From Pseudomonas typographi (lineage in GTDB: Bacteria; Pseudomonadota; Gammaproteobacteria; Pseudomonadales; Pseudomonadaceae), in assembly GCF_014694385.1 (NCBI RefSeq), contig NZ_JAAOCA010000014.1:1-64000 (forward strand): DNA of 64,000 nt, given 5' to 3'. The position numbers and the translations under genes were made by a program. The notes under the pieces were generated by a model, which made no database searches, was not told the DNA's origin, and worked only from the letters and a program-made list of their open reading frames with translations. This document shows positions 49,477 through 58,482 of the stretch, in pieces (positions within the stretch are counted from its first letter, which is position 1; each line of letters begins with the position of its first letter).

Positions 49477-50058
49477 ATGCATATAACTGTCTCGCCCTCG
49501 CCGGCACATGCGTTTGCGCCGATCGCCGAAACGCAACCCCACGTCGATCAGGCCCCATCCACCGCACTCACTGGGGCAAGCCAAAGCGCTGCAACATTTA
49601 GACCACTTCTAAAACACCGCGAACGGTCCTCATCTGACCGTATAAAAAAGCTGGAACGCCAGGCGCTGATCGAACTGCGGCGTGCAACCAACAATACTCC
49701 GGCGCTAGGGTATAGCGACGAGTCCCTCCGAAGCGCTATCGTAGCGCTGGCCACAGAAGATGCAGAACTCAATGGTATATTTTCGGAACTACAGCGGCTC
49801 ACGCAAAGCGAACAAGCCCGTGATGACGTGGTGAACATTCTTCGAAAAAGCACTGATCAAGACTCTATCATCATTAATACGATCACGGAGGTACAATTGG
49901 GCAAAGGTACAGCAAGGCTACTGGCCCTCAAGCAAGGTCTCAATATTCCGCCCGGGCGTGCGCGGCATTCCAGCCTTTACAAAGCTGTAAGCGCTTTATC
50001 TCCAGCCGACCGTGAAAAACTCAAGCAAGCCATATCGATTTTGCTTGGCAGGCCATGA
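49477..50058 (+). CDS. Orphan 193-residue protein; candidate type III effector
   Basis: Not recognised. The first 50 residues are rich in Ser, Ala, Pro, Thr and His with few charges, the kind of N-terminus seen in type III substrates. The rest is helical and charged (SDRIKKLERQALIELRRATN, ELNGIFSELQRLTQSEQARD, ADREKLKQAISILLG). No signal peptide or membrane segment. An AGGTAA lies about nine bases before the ATG. Low GC for this genome. It sits just beyond the IS remnant, so any link to upstream genes may have been cut by it. Confidence 0.5.
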   Translation: MHITVSPSPAHAFAPIAETQPHVDQAPSTALTGASQSAATFRPLLKHRERSSSDRIKKLERQALIELRRATNNTPALGYSDESLRSAIVALATEDAELNGIFSELQRLTQSEQARDDVVNILRKSTDQDSIIINTITEVQLGKGTARLLALKQGLNIPPGRARHSSLYKAVSALSPADREKLKQAISILLGRP

Positions 50059-50153
50059 CGATTGGCCGCGAATAAGAAGTCCATCATAATTTCGCTTTTC
50101 CGAATAACTTAAGTTACCGCTCACTGAATCCCGCCGAGAGTCCAATATAAAAA

Positions 50154-50519
50154 ATGCGTATAATAAAGCCTGTAACAATAGCCAACACCTCGTTCGATCA
50201 CGAAAAGGTGTCGCAGGGCGTATCGCTACGGCTGGTGAACGGCGGTGTTTCTCCTACCCAAAAGCCACACATCTATCCGCCGTCGTCTACATCGGCAGCG
50301 CCTGCATCCCAAAAGCAGGAAGACAGGGCGGCCGAAGCAGTGTGCACGCGGTTATTCCAATTTCTAGACGACTATTCAGATGCAACGCTGGAACCTCGGT
50401 ACTCATGGTTGCATAATGATTACCTCTTACGTACCGCCGGAACTACGCCGCCTGTAGCCCTAGGGCCACCATCCGCGGAGCTGCCCGGGGTGAAGTCGCC
50501 ACGCTTGCGTATTCCGTGA
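50154..50519 (+). CDS. Orphan 121-residue protein
   Basis: Not recognised. N-terminus MRIIKPVTIANTSFDHEKVS, then a Ser/Pro/Ala linker and a short helical segment (EDRAAEAVCTRLFQFLDDYSD), ending Pro-rich. No ribosome site precedes the ATG. It could be a small effector, a chaperone or the remnant of a larger gene. Confidence 0.35.
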   Translation: MRIIKPVTIANTSFDHEKVSQGVSLRLVNGGVSPTQKPHIYPPSSTSAAPASQKQEDRAAEAVCTRLFQFLDDYSDATLEPRYSWLHNDYLLRTAGTTPPVALGPPSAELPGVKSPRLRIP

Positions 50520-50893
50520 CGTCCCGAGAAGCAAGCCCACGATCATCTATAGGCCGCAAAAACGGAATCCATTGCGTGAACGATCAATCCTTCAAACTTA
50601 TAAAACTACCAAAATGGACCTGGTCACATCTCACCTTCTTCACCAGCCACCAACCTAATAGCCATCTATTTAAAGCCTTCGCCGTTAAAATTATCTAACA
50701 GAAGTCCATTATAGTTTTCGTCCTGACGCCGCTACTCGATACCATACCTAATCCAACAAGCATGAATGCCCGTGCCCTGCAGCCAACGGCGATCGTTTTT
50801 TAGAAGCGCGTTACTGGAGGCTGCCGTAAAACGCCCCTGCGCCGAGCGGGCTACCTCGCCGGGCCCCTTTTCGAACCAGCAAGGATTCTCGCC
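50520..50893. other. Non-coding, A+T-rich stretch
   Basis: About 370 bases without a supported gene. Only short frames lacking ribosome sites are present. Composition is unlike the surrounding core genome and fits decayed island DNA. Confidence 0.4.
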
Positions 50894-51328
50894 ATGCCTA
50901 TAATGCAAGCCACATGCAACATTCAGCCTCATACAGCTGGCCACAAGAGCGCAATTAATTGTTACGAGTACCAGTCTGCTGTTACCCGTTTCCCTAGGCT
51001 CGACCTACAAATCGAGCCGCAGGTGCTCAGAGTGCACAGAACCGCAAACCATCCGGCTAACTTGGAGTCCATGATCGACCCCAAAAATCCCTCAACCGAG
51101 CCACCGCAGCGTGACAAAAGAGTACAACTTAGCGATCGGCTCAAGGTTCAGGAAAAATATAGCCAGGCGCTGCTTAACGCTAGAGAACCTAAATTATTAG
51201 GCTGGCGCGTGGATGCGTTTTTCTGTACTAGCGAAACCCTTTCACCCAGCGTCCCATCTCCTCTTCCAGCCAAAGTACTCGCGGTTGAAAAGATCTTAAA
51301 AAACCCAACAATTCTTCATTCTTTGTGA
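50894..51328 (+). CDS. Orphan 144-residue protein; candidate type III effector
   Basis: Not recognised. AAGGA lies eight bases before the ATG, the best ribosome site among the orphans in this zone. The N-terminus is polar (MPIMQATCNIQPHTAGHKS). The middle is charged (RDKRVQLSDRLKVQEKYSQ), and the end is short and hydrophobic. No signal peptide. Effector status is inferred from neighbourhood only. Confidence 0.45.
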   Translation: MPIMQATCNIQPHTAGHKSAINCYEYQSAVTRFPRLDLQIEPQVLRVHRTANHPANLESMIDPKNPSTEPPQRDKRVQLSDRLKVQEKYSQALLNAREPKLLGWRVDAFFCTSETLSPSVPSPLPAKVLAVEKILKNPTILHSL

Positions 51329-51842
51329 GCTGTCGGTGTAGGTGTTGATCGTCAACCAGTGAGACGTTTTACCGGGTTCGCGTAGAGACTAGATGACGCG
51401 ATTGTTGAAGTGGATGTGGTCACTTGCGCGCACCCGGTAGTGCCCCCTATCCCACGCGCACCAGAACCTATCATGATTGATTTCATAAACCGTTGTACCC
51501 TACACCTGATGGCCACGCTCCGTTCGGTGGTCGCGCTGTTTGCTCGCTTCGCCGGCGGCATGGTCAGTCGCCTCGCTCACCGCCAGCGCCCCACACACGC
51601 CACTGTCACTGTGCGAACGCCTGATATCGTCAAATACCCTCGCTGAAGAGGCCGCTGCCCTAGACCGGGCTGGGCCAAACGCACCGGTGCACCGCGGTAG
51701 CCAACTCGTTCCGTTGCCCAAATACGGCTATTCGAAGGTAAACGGGATTATGCACGGCTTCGGTCTTGTAACCCTTCGCGGCAAAGCCTCGACTCAGGGG
51801 TAATGAGAAAATAATTCTCTGTGAGCGTATCGATACTCCTAT
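51329..51842. other. Island right edge, no supported gene
   Basis: About 510 bases between the last orphan and the etfA terminator. It contains only short overlapping frames without ribosome sites. GC rises toward the core genome. The island junction probably lies here, but no direct repeat or tRNA fragment was recognised. Confidence 0.4.
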
Positions 51843-51870
51843 AAATAACCCGGGCAAGCCCGGGTTATTT
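51843..51870 (-). terminator. Terminator of etfBA
   Basis: A perfect 13-bp inverted repeat (AAATAACCCGGGC / GCCCGGGTTATTT) with a two-base centre, 18 bases past the etfA stop. The A/T-rich arms make it usable in both directions. Confidence 0.88.
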
Positions 51871-51888
51871 ATTCAACGGCTCAATAAT

Positions 51889-52818
51889 TTAGACCAATTT
51901 CTCCAATTCCGGCACCGCCTCGAACAAATCCGCCACCAGCCCATAATCGGCCACTTGAAAAATCGGCGCTTCTTCGTCTTTGTTGATCGCCACGATCACC
52001 TTGGAGTCCCTCATGCCGGCCAGGTGCTGGATCGCGCCGGAGATGCCCACGGCGATGTACAACTGCGGGGCTACGATTTTGCCGGTTTGGCCCACTTGCA
52101 TGTCGTTGGGTACGAAACCTGCGTCTACCGCTGCGCGCGAGGCGCCTACGGCTGCGCCGAGCTTGTCGGCCAGTGCATAGAGGTGCTTGAAGTTATCGCC
52201 GTTCTGCATGCCACGGCCACCAGACACCACGATCTTGGCACCGGCCAGTTCCGGGCGGTCGGACTTGGCCAATTCTTCACCCACAAAGCTCGACAGGCCA
52301 GCATCGTGGGCGGCAGCCACTGCCTCGACGGTGGCCGAACCGCCTTCGGCGGCCACCGGATCGAAACCGGTGGTGCGCACGCTGATCACCTTCACTGCGG
52401 CATTGGATTTAACCGTGGCAATGGCGTTACCGGCGTAGATCGGGCGCTTGAAGGTATCGGGTGCCTCGACGGCGATGATCTCGGAAATTTGGTCCACGTC
52501 GAGCAATGCCGCGACCCGTGGCAGGTAGTTCTTACCGTTGGTGGTGGCTGGTGCCAGCACATGGCTGTAGCCGCTGGCCAGCTCGACGACCAACGGGGCG
52601 ACGTTTTCCGGCAGCAGGTGGGCATAGGCGGCGTTATCGGCCTTGAGCACCTTGGCCACGCCCGCCACCTTCGCGGCGGCCTCGGCCACGGAATCGACGC
52701 TTTGCCCTGCCACCAGCACGTGGATGTCGCCGCCGATTTTTTGCGCGGCGGCCACGGTGTTCAGGGTGGCACCGGCCAGGGCGCCGTTTTCGTGTTCAGC
52801 GATTACCAGGATTGCCAT
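51889..52818 (-). CDS. etfA: Electron transfer flavoprotein, alpha subunit
   Basis: 309 residues. The alpha subunit holds FAD and receives electrons from acyl-CoA and other dehydrogenases. The C-terminal FAD domain carries [40 protein letters not shown] and [19 protein letters not shown]. Its ATG overlaps the etfB stop by one base. Passes electrons to ETF-ubiquinone oxidoreductase, encoded divergently. Confidence 0.97.
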   Translation of the reverse strand: MAILVIAEHENGALAGATLNTVAAAQKIGGDIHVLVAGQSVDSVAEAAAKVAGVAKVLKADNAAYAHLLPENVAPLVVELASGYSHVLAPATTNGKNYLPRVAALLDVDQISEIIAVEAPDTFKRPIYAGNAIATVKSNAAVKVISVRTTGFDPVAAEGGSATVEAVAAAHDAGLSSFVGEELAKSDRPELAGAKIVVSGGRGMQNGDNFKHLYALADKLGAAVGASRAAVDAGFVPNDMQVGQTGKIVAPQLYIAVGISGAIQHLAGMRDSKVIVAINKDEEAPIFQVADYGLVADLFEAVPELEKLV

Positions 52819-53567
52819 CAGATCACCTTCGCCTCGTTTTTCAGTTTGTCGACCAGCTCAGCCACCGAAGCCACTTTTACGCCAGCATTGCGCGCCGCCG
52901 GGGCCTCGACCTTCACCGTGCTGTAGGTCGAAGCGGTGGAAACGCCCAGGTCTGCCGGGGTCAAGACCTCGAGGGGCTTTTTCTTGGCCTTCATGATATT
53001 GGGCAGGGTTGCGTAGCGGGGCTCATTCAGGCGCAAGTCGGTGGTCACGATCGCCGGCAACTTGAGCGCGACGGTTTGCAGGCCGCCGTCGATCTCGCGG
53101 GTCACATTGGCGGTGTCGCCAGCCAGTTCCACCTTCGAGGCAAAGGTGCCCTGGGCGTAACCGGTCAGCGCGGCGAGCATTTGCCCGGTCTGGTTGTTGT
53201 CGCTGTCGATCGCCTGCTTGCCGAGGATCACCAGTTGCGGCTGCTCTTTATCGACCACGGCCTTGAGCGCCTTGGCGATGGCCAGGGAGCTGAGGTCTTC
53301 ACCACACTCGACCAAAATTGCCCGGTCGGCACCCAGCGCCAACGCGGTGCGAAGTTGCTCCTGGGCGGCGGTAGGGCCCACCGATACGGCGATCACTTCG
53401 CTGGCCAGGCCCTTCTCCTTCAGGCGCACAGCCTCTTCCACGGCGATTTCGCAAAAAGGGTTCATCGACATCTTGACGTTGGCAAGATCGACGCCGGAGT
53501 TGTCCGCTTTGACACGGACCTTGACGTTATAGTCAACCACTCGTTTGACAGCTACAAGAACCTTCAT
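52818..53567 (-). CDS. etfB: Electron transfer flavoprotein, beta subunit
   Basis: 249 residues starting [20 protein letters not shown], the normal ETF-beta beginning, with GAGGAA before the ATG at 53567. The family signature [14 protein letters not shown] region and [23 protein letters not shown] (AMP and interface region) are present. The frame extends to 53633, but that part is leader. Confidence 0.97.
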   Translation of the reverse strand: MKVLVAVKRVVDYNVKVRVKADNSGVDLANVKMSMNPFCEIAVEEAVRLKEKGLASEVIAVSVGPTAAQEQLRTALALGADRAILVECGEDLSSLAIAKALKAVVDKEQPQLVILGKQAIDSDNNQTGQMLAALTGYAQGTFASKVELAGDTANVTREIDGGLQTVALKLPAIVTTDLRLNEPRYATLPNIMKAKKKPLEVLTPADLGVSTASTYSTVKVEAPAARNAGVKVASVAELVDKLKNEAKVI

Positions 53568-53892
53568 GGATTCCTCGTTACTCTCCGGTGAAAGAAAGTC
53601 GCACGGCCCACGGCCTGCGATCGGTGGTGGCACTGCAGCTCAAAAAAAAGGCTGGTACCTAGGCTTGGAGCGTTGCCAAGGGCAGGGCATTCCGCCCGCC
53701 CGCCAAACCCGCAGCGCAGACGCTTCTATACAAGCCCTGCCCCCCAGCGCACCGGCAAACGGCCACGGTGCGCGGCAAACGGCGCCAGCACGAACCGCCC
53801 GTATCTTGACCGCATCGCTACCCTCGGTCAATACGCGGAACCGGCCAGTCATGGCCGCCACACGCCACGATTTTACTGGGCCGGGCAACTTT

Positions 53893-53906
53893 CAAACAAA
53901 CGTTTG
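53893..53906. promoter_or_regulatory. PsrA-like operator (CAAAC-N4-GTTTG)
   Basis: CAAAC, four bases, GTTTG: an exact fit to the recalled Pseudomonas PsrA consensus (C/G)AAAC-N2-4-GTTT(G/C). PsrA is a long-chain fatty-acid-responsive TetR-type regulator. The site lies just upstream of the presumed etf-QO -35/-10, about 155 bases before the start codon. ETF carries electrons from beta-oxidation, so control by PsrA makes sense. Confidence 0.65.
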
Positions 53907-53908
53907 AT

Positions 53909-53937
53909 TTGGACCCGGGCTCTGGTGTAGATATAAT
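53909..53937 (+). promoter_or_regulatory. Probable etf-QO promoter
   Basis: -10 TATAAT at 53932-53937 (perfect) with a weaker -35 TTGGAC at 53909-53914, 17 bases apart. Abuts the PsrA-like site. Confidence 0.55.
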
Positions 53938-54062
53938 GCCCAAGCTTATGCAAGCGGTTTTGTAGTGCCCTGGCCATTACACTACAGGCCGGGTAGCGTT
54001 GCCCAGCGTATGCCCATACTTATTAGAAAATAGAAAACCAGCCTCGTGTTAGGAGAGAACCT

Positions 54063-55718
54063 GTGGAACGCGAATACATGGAATTCGACGTCGTCGTCGT
54101 CGGAGCGGGCCCAGCAGGGCTGGCCGCCGCTTGCCGCTTGAAGCAAAAGGCCGCCGAAGCCGGCCAAGAAATCAGCGTGTGCGTGGTGGAAAAAGGCTCT
54201 GAGGTCGGTGCCCACATTCTCTCCGGCGCGGTGTTCGAGCCGCGCGCCCTGAACGAGTTGTTCCCCGACTGGAAGGCCCTCGGTGCGCCGCTGAACACCC
54301 CCGTAACCCGCGACGATATCTACTTCCTGAAGAACGAGCAGGCCGCGAGCAAAGTCCCCAATGCCTTCGTGCCCAAAACCATGCACAACGAGGGTAACTA
54401 CATCATCTCCCTGGGCAACCTGTGCCGCTGGCTGGCGCAGCAGGCCGAGAACCTGGGCGTGGAGGTATACCCCGGTTTCGCCGCGCAAGAGGTGCTGATC
54501 GACGACACTAACGTGGTGCGCGGCATCATCACCGGCGACATGGGGGTGAACCGCGAGGGCCAGCCCAAAGACGGCATCTACACCCCCGGCATGGAATTGC
54601 GCGGCAAGTACACGCTGTTCGCCGAAGGTTGCCGCGGCCACCTCGGCAAGCAGTTGCTTAAGCGCTACCAACTCGACAGCGAAGCCGACGCCCAACATTA
54701 TGGCCTTGGCATCAAGGAAATCTGGGACGTCGACCCGGCCAAGCATCAACCCGGGCTGGTGGTGCACACCGCCGGCTGGCCGCTGGACAACGACAACCTG
54801 GGCGGCTCGTTTCTGTACCACCTGGAAAACAACCAAGTGGTGGTGGGCCTGATCGTCGACCTGTCGTACAGCAACCCCTACTTGTCGCCGTTCGACGAAT
54901 TCCAACGCTATAAGCATCACCCGGTGGTGGCGCAGTACCTCGAAGGCGGCAAGCGCGTGGCCTATGGTGCGCGGGCCATCTGCAAGGGCGGGCTGAACTC
55001 GTTGCCGAAAATGGTATTCCCCGGCGGCGCGCTGATCGGCTGCGACCTGGGCACGCTGAACTTCGCCAAGATCAAGGGCAGCCACACCGCAATGAAGTCT
55101 GGCATGCTCGCCGCCGATGCGGTGGCCGCCAACCTGCTCGCCGGTGCCGAGGGCGGCGATGTGCTGGAAGCTTACCCGCAGGCGTTCAAGCAAAGCTGGT
55201 TGTACGAAGAGCTGTTCCAAAGCCGCAACTTCGGTGCCGCCTTGCACAAGTATGGTGCGCTGCTGGGCGGGGCTTTCAACTACGTGGAGCAGAATTGGTT
55301 TGGCGGTAAGCTCCCCTTCACCCTGCACGACACCCAGCCCGACTACGCCTGCCTGAAGCCGGCCAAAGATGCGAAAAAAATCACCTACCCCAAGCCCGAT
55401 GGCAAGCTCAGCTTCGACAAGTTGAGTTCGGTATTCTTGTCCAGCACCAACCATGAAGAAGACCAGCCCTGCCACCTGAAACTCGCCGACCCCAGCATCC
55501 CGGTGAGCCAGAACCTGCCCCTTTACGATGAACCGGCGCAGCGTTACTGCCCGGCGGGGGTATACGAAGTGGTGGCGGCCGAAGGCGGTGAAAAACGCTT
55601 CCAGATCAACGCACAAAACTGCGTGCACTGCAAAACCTGTGACATCAAGGACCCGGCGCAAAACATCACCTGGGTGGCACCAGAAGGCTCCGGCGGGCCG
55701 AATTACCCGAACATGTAA
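54063..55718 (+). CDS. etfD: Electron transfer flavoprotein-ubiquinone oxidoreductase
   Basis: A 551-residue membrane-associated enzyme moving electrons from ETF to ubiquinone. The FAD motif VVVGAGPAGLAAACRL is at residues 10-25. The [4Fe-4S] cluster cysteines lie at the C-terminus (YCPAGVYEV and NCVHCKTCDIKDP). The start is GTG at 54063, preceded by AGGAGAG at proper spacing, and gives the usual MEREYMEFD beginning. Divergent from etfBA. Confidence 0.97.
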   Translation: MEREYMEFDVVVVGAGPAGLAAACRLKQKAAEAGQEISVCVVEKGSEVGAHILSGAVFEPRALNELFPDWKALGAPLNTPVTRDDIYFLKNEQAASKVPNAFVPKTMHNEGNYIISLGNLCRWLAQQAENLGVEVYPGFAAQEVLIDDTNVVRGIITGDMGVNREGQPKDGIYTPGMELRGKYTLFAEGCRGHLGKQLLKRYQLDSEADAQHYGLGIKEIWDVDPAKHQPGLVVHTAGWPLDNDNLGGSFLYHLENNQVVVGLIVDLSYSNPYLSPFDEFQRYKHHPVVAQYLEGGKRVAYGARAICKGGLNSLPKMVFPGGALIGCDLGTLNFAKIKGSHTAMKSGMLAADAVAANLLAGAEGGDVLEAYPQAFKQSWLYEELFQSRNFGAALHKYGALLGGAFNYVEQNWFGGKLPFTLHDTQPDYACLKPAKDAKKITYPKPDGKLSFDKLSSVFLSSTNHEEDQPCHLKLADPSIPVSQNLPLYDEPAQRYCPAGVYEVVAAEGGEKRFQINAQNCVHCKTCDIKDPAQNITWVAPEGSGGPNYPNM

Positions 55719-55792
55719 AAAAGGTTGCAAAGCAGTCGCGGCGGGCCCCTACCACCCCGGCCGCGTCAGGCGCGCCGTTGGCCTGCCGTGCG

Positions 55793-57523
55793 TTACCTTC
55801 GCCTGTCGCGGCTCTGCACCGCCAGGTCGAAGGCTTTTTGGATATCCAGCCGCGCCGAGCGGCCCACATCGGGGTGGTTGAGGTCGAAATTGCGCTCTGA
55901 AGGCAGAATGGGCGCGGTCAGGTTTTCGGCACCCACGGAGTCGAAATCGTAATTGCCGCCAATGGGCAACGCGCTGCGGCGCAGCAGTATGCGCAATTGC
56001 TCGGGGGTCAGCGCCGGGTTGATCGACAACATCGCTGCCACCGTGCCGCTGACCATGGGGGTGGCGAACGAGGTGCCGCAATGCACCGTGCCGGCTTCAC
56101 CGTTAGCATCCGTGGCGCCATGGGTGCAGGCCGCCGCGCTGATGTCTACACGCAGGCCGATGTTTGACGAGGCGCGTTTGACCGCGTAGCCCGGGGCCCC
56201 CACGGCCATATCCGCCTGGTCGCTGCGCTGGTGCCCGCCCACGACCAGCAGTTGGTCGGTCACCAATGACGACGGCAGGCGGTATTCGTCGCTGTCGGCG
56301 CTGGCACCGCCGTTACCCGCGGAGTTCACCACCACCACATCCGGGTGATTTTGCCGCAACCAGCGGAAAAAGGCTTCCAACAGTGCTTCATAGCCCTTCA
56401 TGGCCAGGCCCGAATGTACCTCGCTGTCGACATCCCCGCCCTGCACGGCCTTGGCACCGATGCGGTTGAGGCCCCAACTCCAGTTCAGCACCCGCGCGCC
56501 GTCTTCGACCAGGTTGACCGAGGCCGCCACGTTGGCGAGTACCCCGGCGTCCGAATCGCGGTCAACGATCACTTCAAAGCCCTTGCTGGCCCCGTCCAGG
56601 CCTCGTAACAGCCCGGTATTACCGCCTTTTTGCCAATGCGCGGCGAGCACCCCGACAACGCTTGAGCCATGCTGGCTCGCCTGGGCCGCATCGCGGGCAT
56701 AGACGCAGGTGCGTGGCAGTTCGCAGGCGCCCAGGTACTCGGCGAAATCCGGAGAGTCGAAATCCACGCTGCGCTCAATCACGCCCACCTTGACCGGTAC
56801 GGTCTCCAGCGGCGCACCACGGGCGGGGATGCGCCGCCGGTAATAATTCAGCGCATCGGCAAAGCGGTTACTCGCCCATTCGTCCTCGCCCGGGGCAGGG
56901 CCAGGGGCGGGCGGGGCCTGCTCCACCGCCGCGCCTTCTTCGATCACCACCGCCGCTACGCCAGTTTCGCTGCCCAGGCGCAGCACCAGCGCATCGCGTT
57001 CGGTCAGGTCACGGGTGGGCAGGCGCAACTGATAGGTGTTCAGCACTGGGATCGCGGCCACCACGCTGGCACTGTACTTGCGGGCCAGAGCCTGGGCCTG
57101 CTGCAGGCCCTCGCCCTGGGCGTCAATGATCACGCTGACGAGGTTCACATAGGTGCTCAGGCCATCCATGTTCTGCGCCGTTTCGCCGGGGCGCGCGGCC
57201 ACCACGTGGTTATCGGCCAGGCTCAGCCATACCGGGTTGCTGAACCGCCCGCCCTGGGCCAGCAGCAGCGGGCCACTGTGCTGGCCAGGCTGCGCTTCGA
57301 ATTGCAGCCCCTGGCCTTGGCGCTCGGCGGTGAGCATTTGGCCGCCGAAGCGCACGTGCAAGGGTTGATCGTCCAGGCCATGGGCACAGAGGCAAAAGCG
57401 CTGGTGGCTATGATCGAGCAAATCGCCACAACGCACCAGGTGCTCGATCCGCAAAGGTGTTTCGGCACTGGCCAAACGGGCCAGGCAGGCAAGCAATAAA
57501 AACCACAACCCGCGTGTTTGCAT
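55793..57523 (-). CDS. Exported subtilase-family (S8) protein with Asp-to-Glu change at the active site
   Basis: 576 residues with a signal peptide (about 1-20). The subtilisin-like domain occupies about 240-530. The His box is QHGSSVVGVLAA (His285), the oxyanion Asn is in NSAGNGG (Asn404), and the nucleophile is in GTSFATPMVSG (Ser485). The normal VIDTGVD Asp box instead reads VIERSVD, placing Glu250 where the catalytic Asp belongs. The N-terminal 230 residues are an unassigned, cysteine-containing domain. It may be a weak protease, have altered pH dependence, or act as a binding protein. Stands alone. Confidence 0.85.
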   Translation of the reverse strand: MQTRGLWFLLLACLARLASAETPLRIEHLVRCGDLLDHSHQRFCLCAHGLDDQPLHVRFGGQMLTAERQGQGLQFEAQPGQHSGPLLLAQGGRFSNPVWLSLADNHVVAARPGETAQNMDGLSTYVNLVSVIIDAQGEGLQQAQALARKYSASVVAAIPVLNTYQLRLPTRDLTERDALVLRLGSETGVAAVVIEEGAAVEQAPPAPGPAPGEDEWASNRFADALNYYRRRIPARGAPLETVPVKVGVIERSVDFDSPDFAEYLGACELPRTCVYARDAAQASQHGSSVVGVLAAHWQKGGNTGLLRGLDGASKGFEVIVDRDSDAGVLANVAASVNLVEDGARVLNWSWGLNRIGAKAVQGGDVDSEVHSGLAMKGYEALLEAFFRWLRQNHPDVVVVNSAGNGGASADSDEYRLPSSLVTDQLLVVGGHQRSDQADMAVGAPGYAVKRASSNIGLRVDISAAACTHGATDANGEAGTVHCGTSFATPMVSGTVAAMLSINPALTPEQLRILLRRSALPIGGNYDFDSVGAENLTAPILPSERNFDLNHPDVGRSARLDIQKAFDLAVQSRDRRR

Positions 57524-57593
57524 GGGCGACCTCTCGCAACATTCGCTTCTGAGACTGTGGCCCAGCCTGGTGGTTTCAGCAAACCGGTTCGCT

Positions 57594-58379
57594 TCAATGC
57601 GCGCCTAATTCCGCGCTTATCGCCCGTGCGGCCGCCTGCACCTGGGGCAGTAACGCGGTCATTTTCTCAAGGGGCATGTACGGCACGGTACTGGCCACGC
57701 TGATCGCCGCGACGATCTGCCCGCTAGCATCGCGCACCGGCGCCGCCACGCAGCGAATCGACGGTTCGTTGTCTTCCAGGTCGAACGCGTATTGGCCGGC
57801 CACGTACGCCTGCATGCGTGCCAAAAAGGGCACCCAGGCCGGCTGCGGGTGGTTGGCCGGCTGCGCGGCCGGAGCGCGCTCGCACGCCTGGAACAACCGT
57901 TGCCATTCACCCTGGGGTGCGTCGAGCAGCAGCGCTTTGCCAATGCCGGTGCGCATCAGCGGCATGCGGTGGCCCACCCGCGAGCGCATCTCCGGGCCGT
58001 GCCGCCCAGGGGTTTTGTGCAGGTAAAGCACCTCGTCGCCGTCGCGCACGGCCAGGTGAATGGTATCGCCGGTGTGCTCGGACAATTGTGCCAGCCAGGG
58101 TTCGGCCAACATCACCAGGGGCAGTTGGTCGCGGGCCTGAAAGCCCAGCTCAATCAGCTTGGGCCCTAGCAGGTACCCCACTTGCGGCAGCAGGCGCAGG
58201 TAGCGCTCTTCGACCAGTGCGCTGGCCAGTCGGTGGGTGGTGCTGCGGGTAGTGCCCACGTGCTGGCCTATGGTTTTAAGGTCGCGCGCCCCGGCGGCCA
58301 CCGCATGAACCACCGCCAGCCCGCGCAGCAGCGTTTGGGTACCGGTAGGGGCGGCGGTGGGTGAGTCGTTGTCGGGCAT
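57594..58379 (-). CDS. IclR-family transcriptional regulator
   Basis: 261 residues. The N-terminal winged helix (about 15-75) has LLRGLAVVHAVAAGARDLKTIGQHVGTTRSTTHRLASALV. The C-terminal effector domain is typical (LAVRDGDEVLYLHKTPGRHG, VAAPVRDASGQIVAAISVAS). The ATG at 58379 (MPDNDSPT) is preferred over the longer frame. It lies close to the galactonate genes, separated by one phosphatase gene, and is the obvious candidate regulator of that operon; this is inference. Confidence 0.9.
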   Translation of the reverse strand: MPDNDSPTAAPTGTQTLLRGLAVVHAVAAGARDLKTIGQHVGTTRSTTHRLASALVEERYLRLLPQVGYLLGPKLIELGFQARDQLPLVMLAEPWLAQLSEHTGDTIHLAVRDGDEVLYLHKTPGRHGPEMRSRVGHRMPLMRTGIGKALLLDAPQGEWQRLFQACERAPAAQPANHPQPAWVPFLARMQAYVAGQYAFDLEDNEPSIRCVAAPVRDASGQIVAAISVASTVPYMPLEKMTALLPQVQAAARAISAELGAH

Positions 58380-58482
58380 TGCTATAACCTTATGTTCACA
58401 ACTGGCGCCGGCTGGGCGGCGGGCCTTGCGCAACCCTTGCCAAGAGGCGCTATCCTAACGTTTTCACAGCGCCGGAGGCACC

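Larger units (their letters stand above)
19497..51842. other. Accessory island with SPI-1-type (Inv-Mxi-Spa) type III secretion system
   Basis: A contiguous block of secretion genes, a regulator pair, orphan candidate effectors and one IS remnant lies between the MocR gene and the etfA terminator. Core genes resume on both sides. Apparatus genes appear in nearly the Salmonella SPI-1 order. The right third (46.6-51.8 kb) and the tip/effector genes (27.4-30 kb) are visibly richer in A+T than the flanks, consistent with horizontal transfer. No tRNA, integrase or clear direct repeats were found at the edges, so the boundaries are inferred from gene content. Confidence 0.85.
53568..54062. promoter_or_regulatory. 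Divergent promoter region etfBA / etf-QO
   Basis: 495 bases with no supported gene between two divergent parts of one pathway. The right end holds a PsrA-like operator and a likely etf-QO promoter (listed separately). The etfBA promoter was not resolved. Confidence 0.6.

Noticed and set aside
51410..51646. Small ORF on the plus strand near the island edge
   Set aside because: No ribosome site, no recognisable family, overlapped by equally long frames on the other strand; not supportable as a gene.
19497..51842. Hrp-type T3SS
   Set aside because: No HrpL, HrpRS or Hrp-pilus genes. A HilA/InvF regulator pair, a PrgI-like needle protein and SipBCD-like translocators are present instead.
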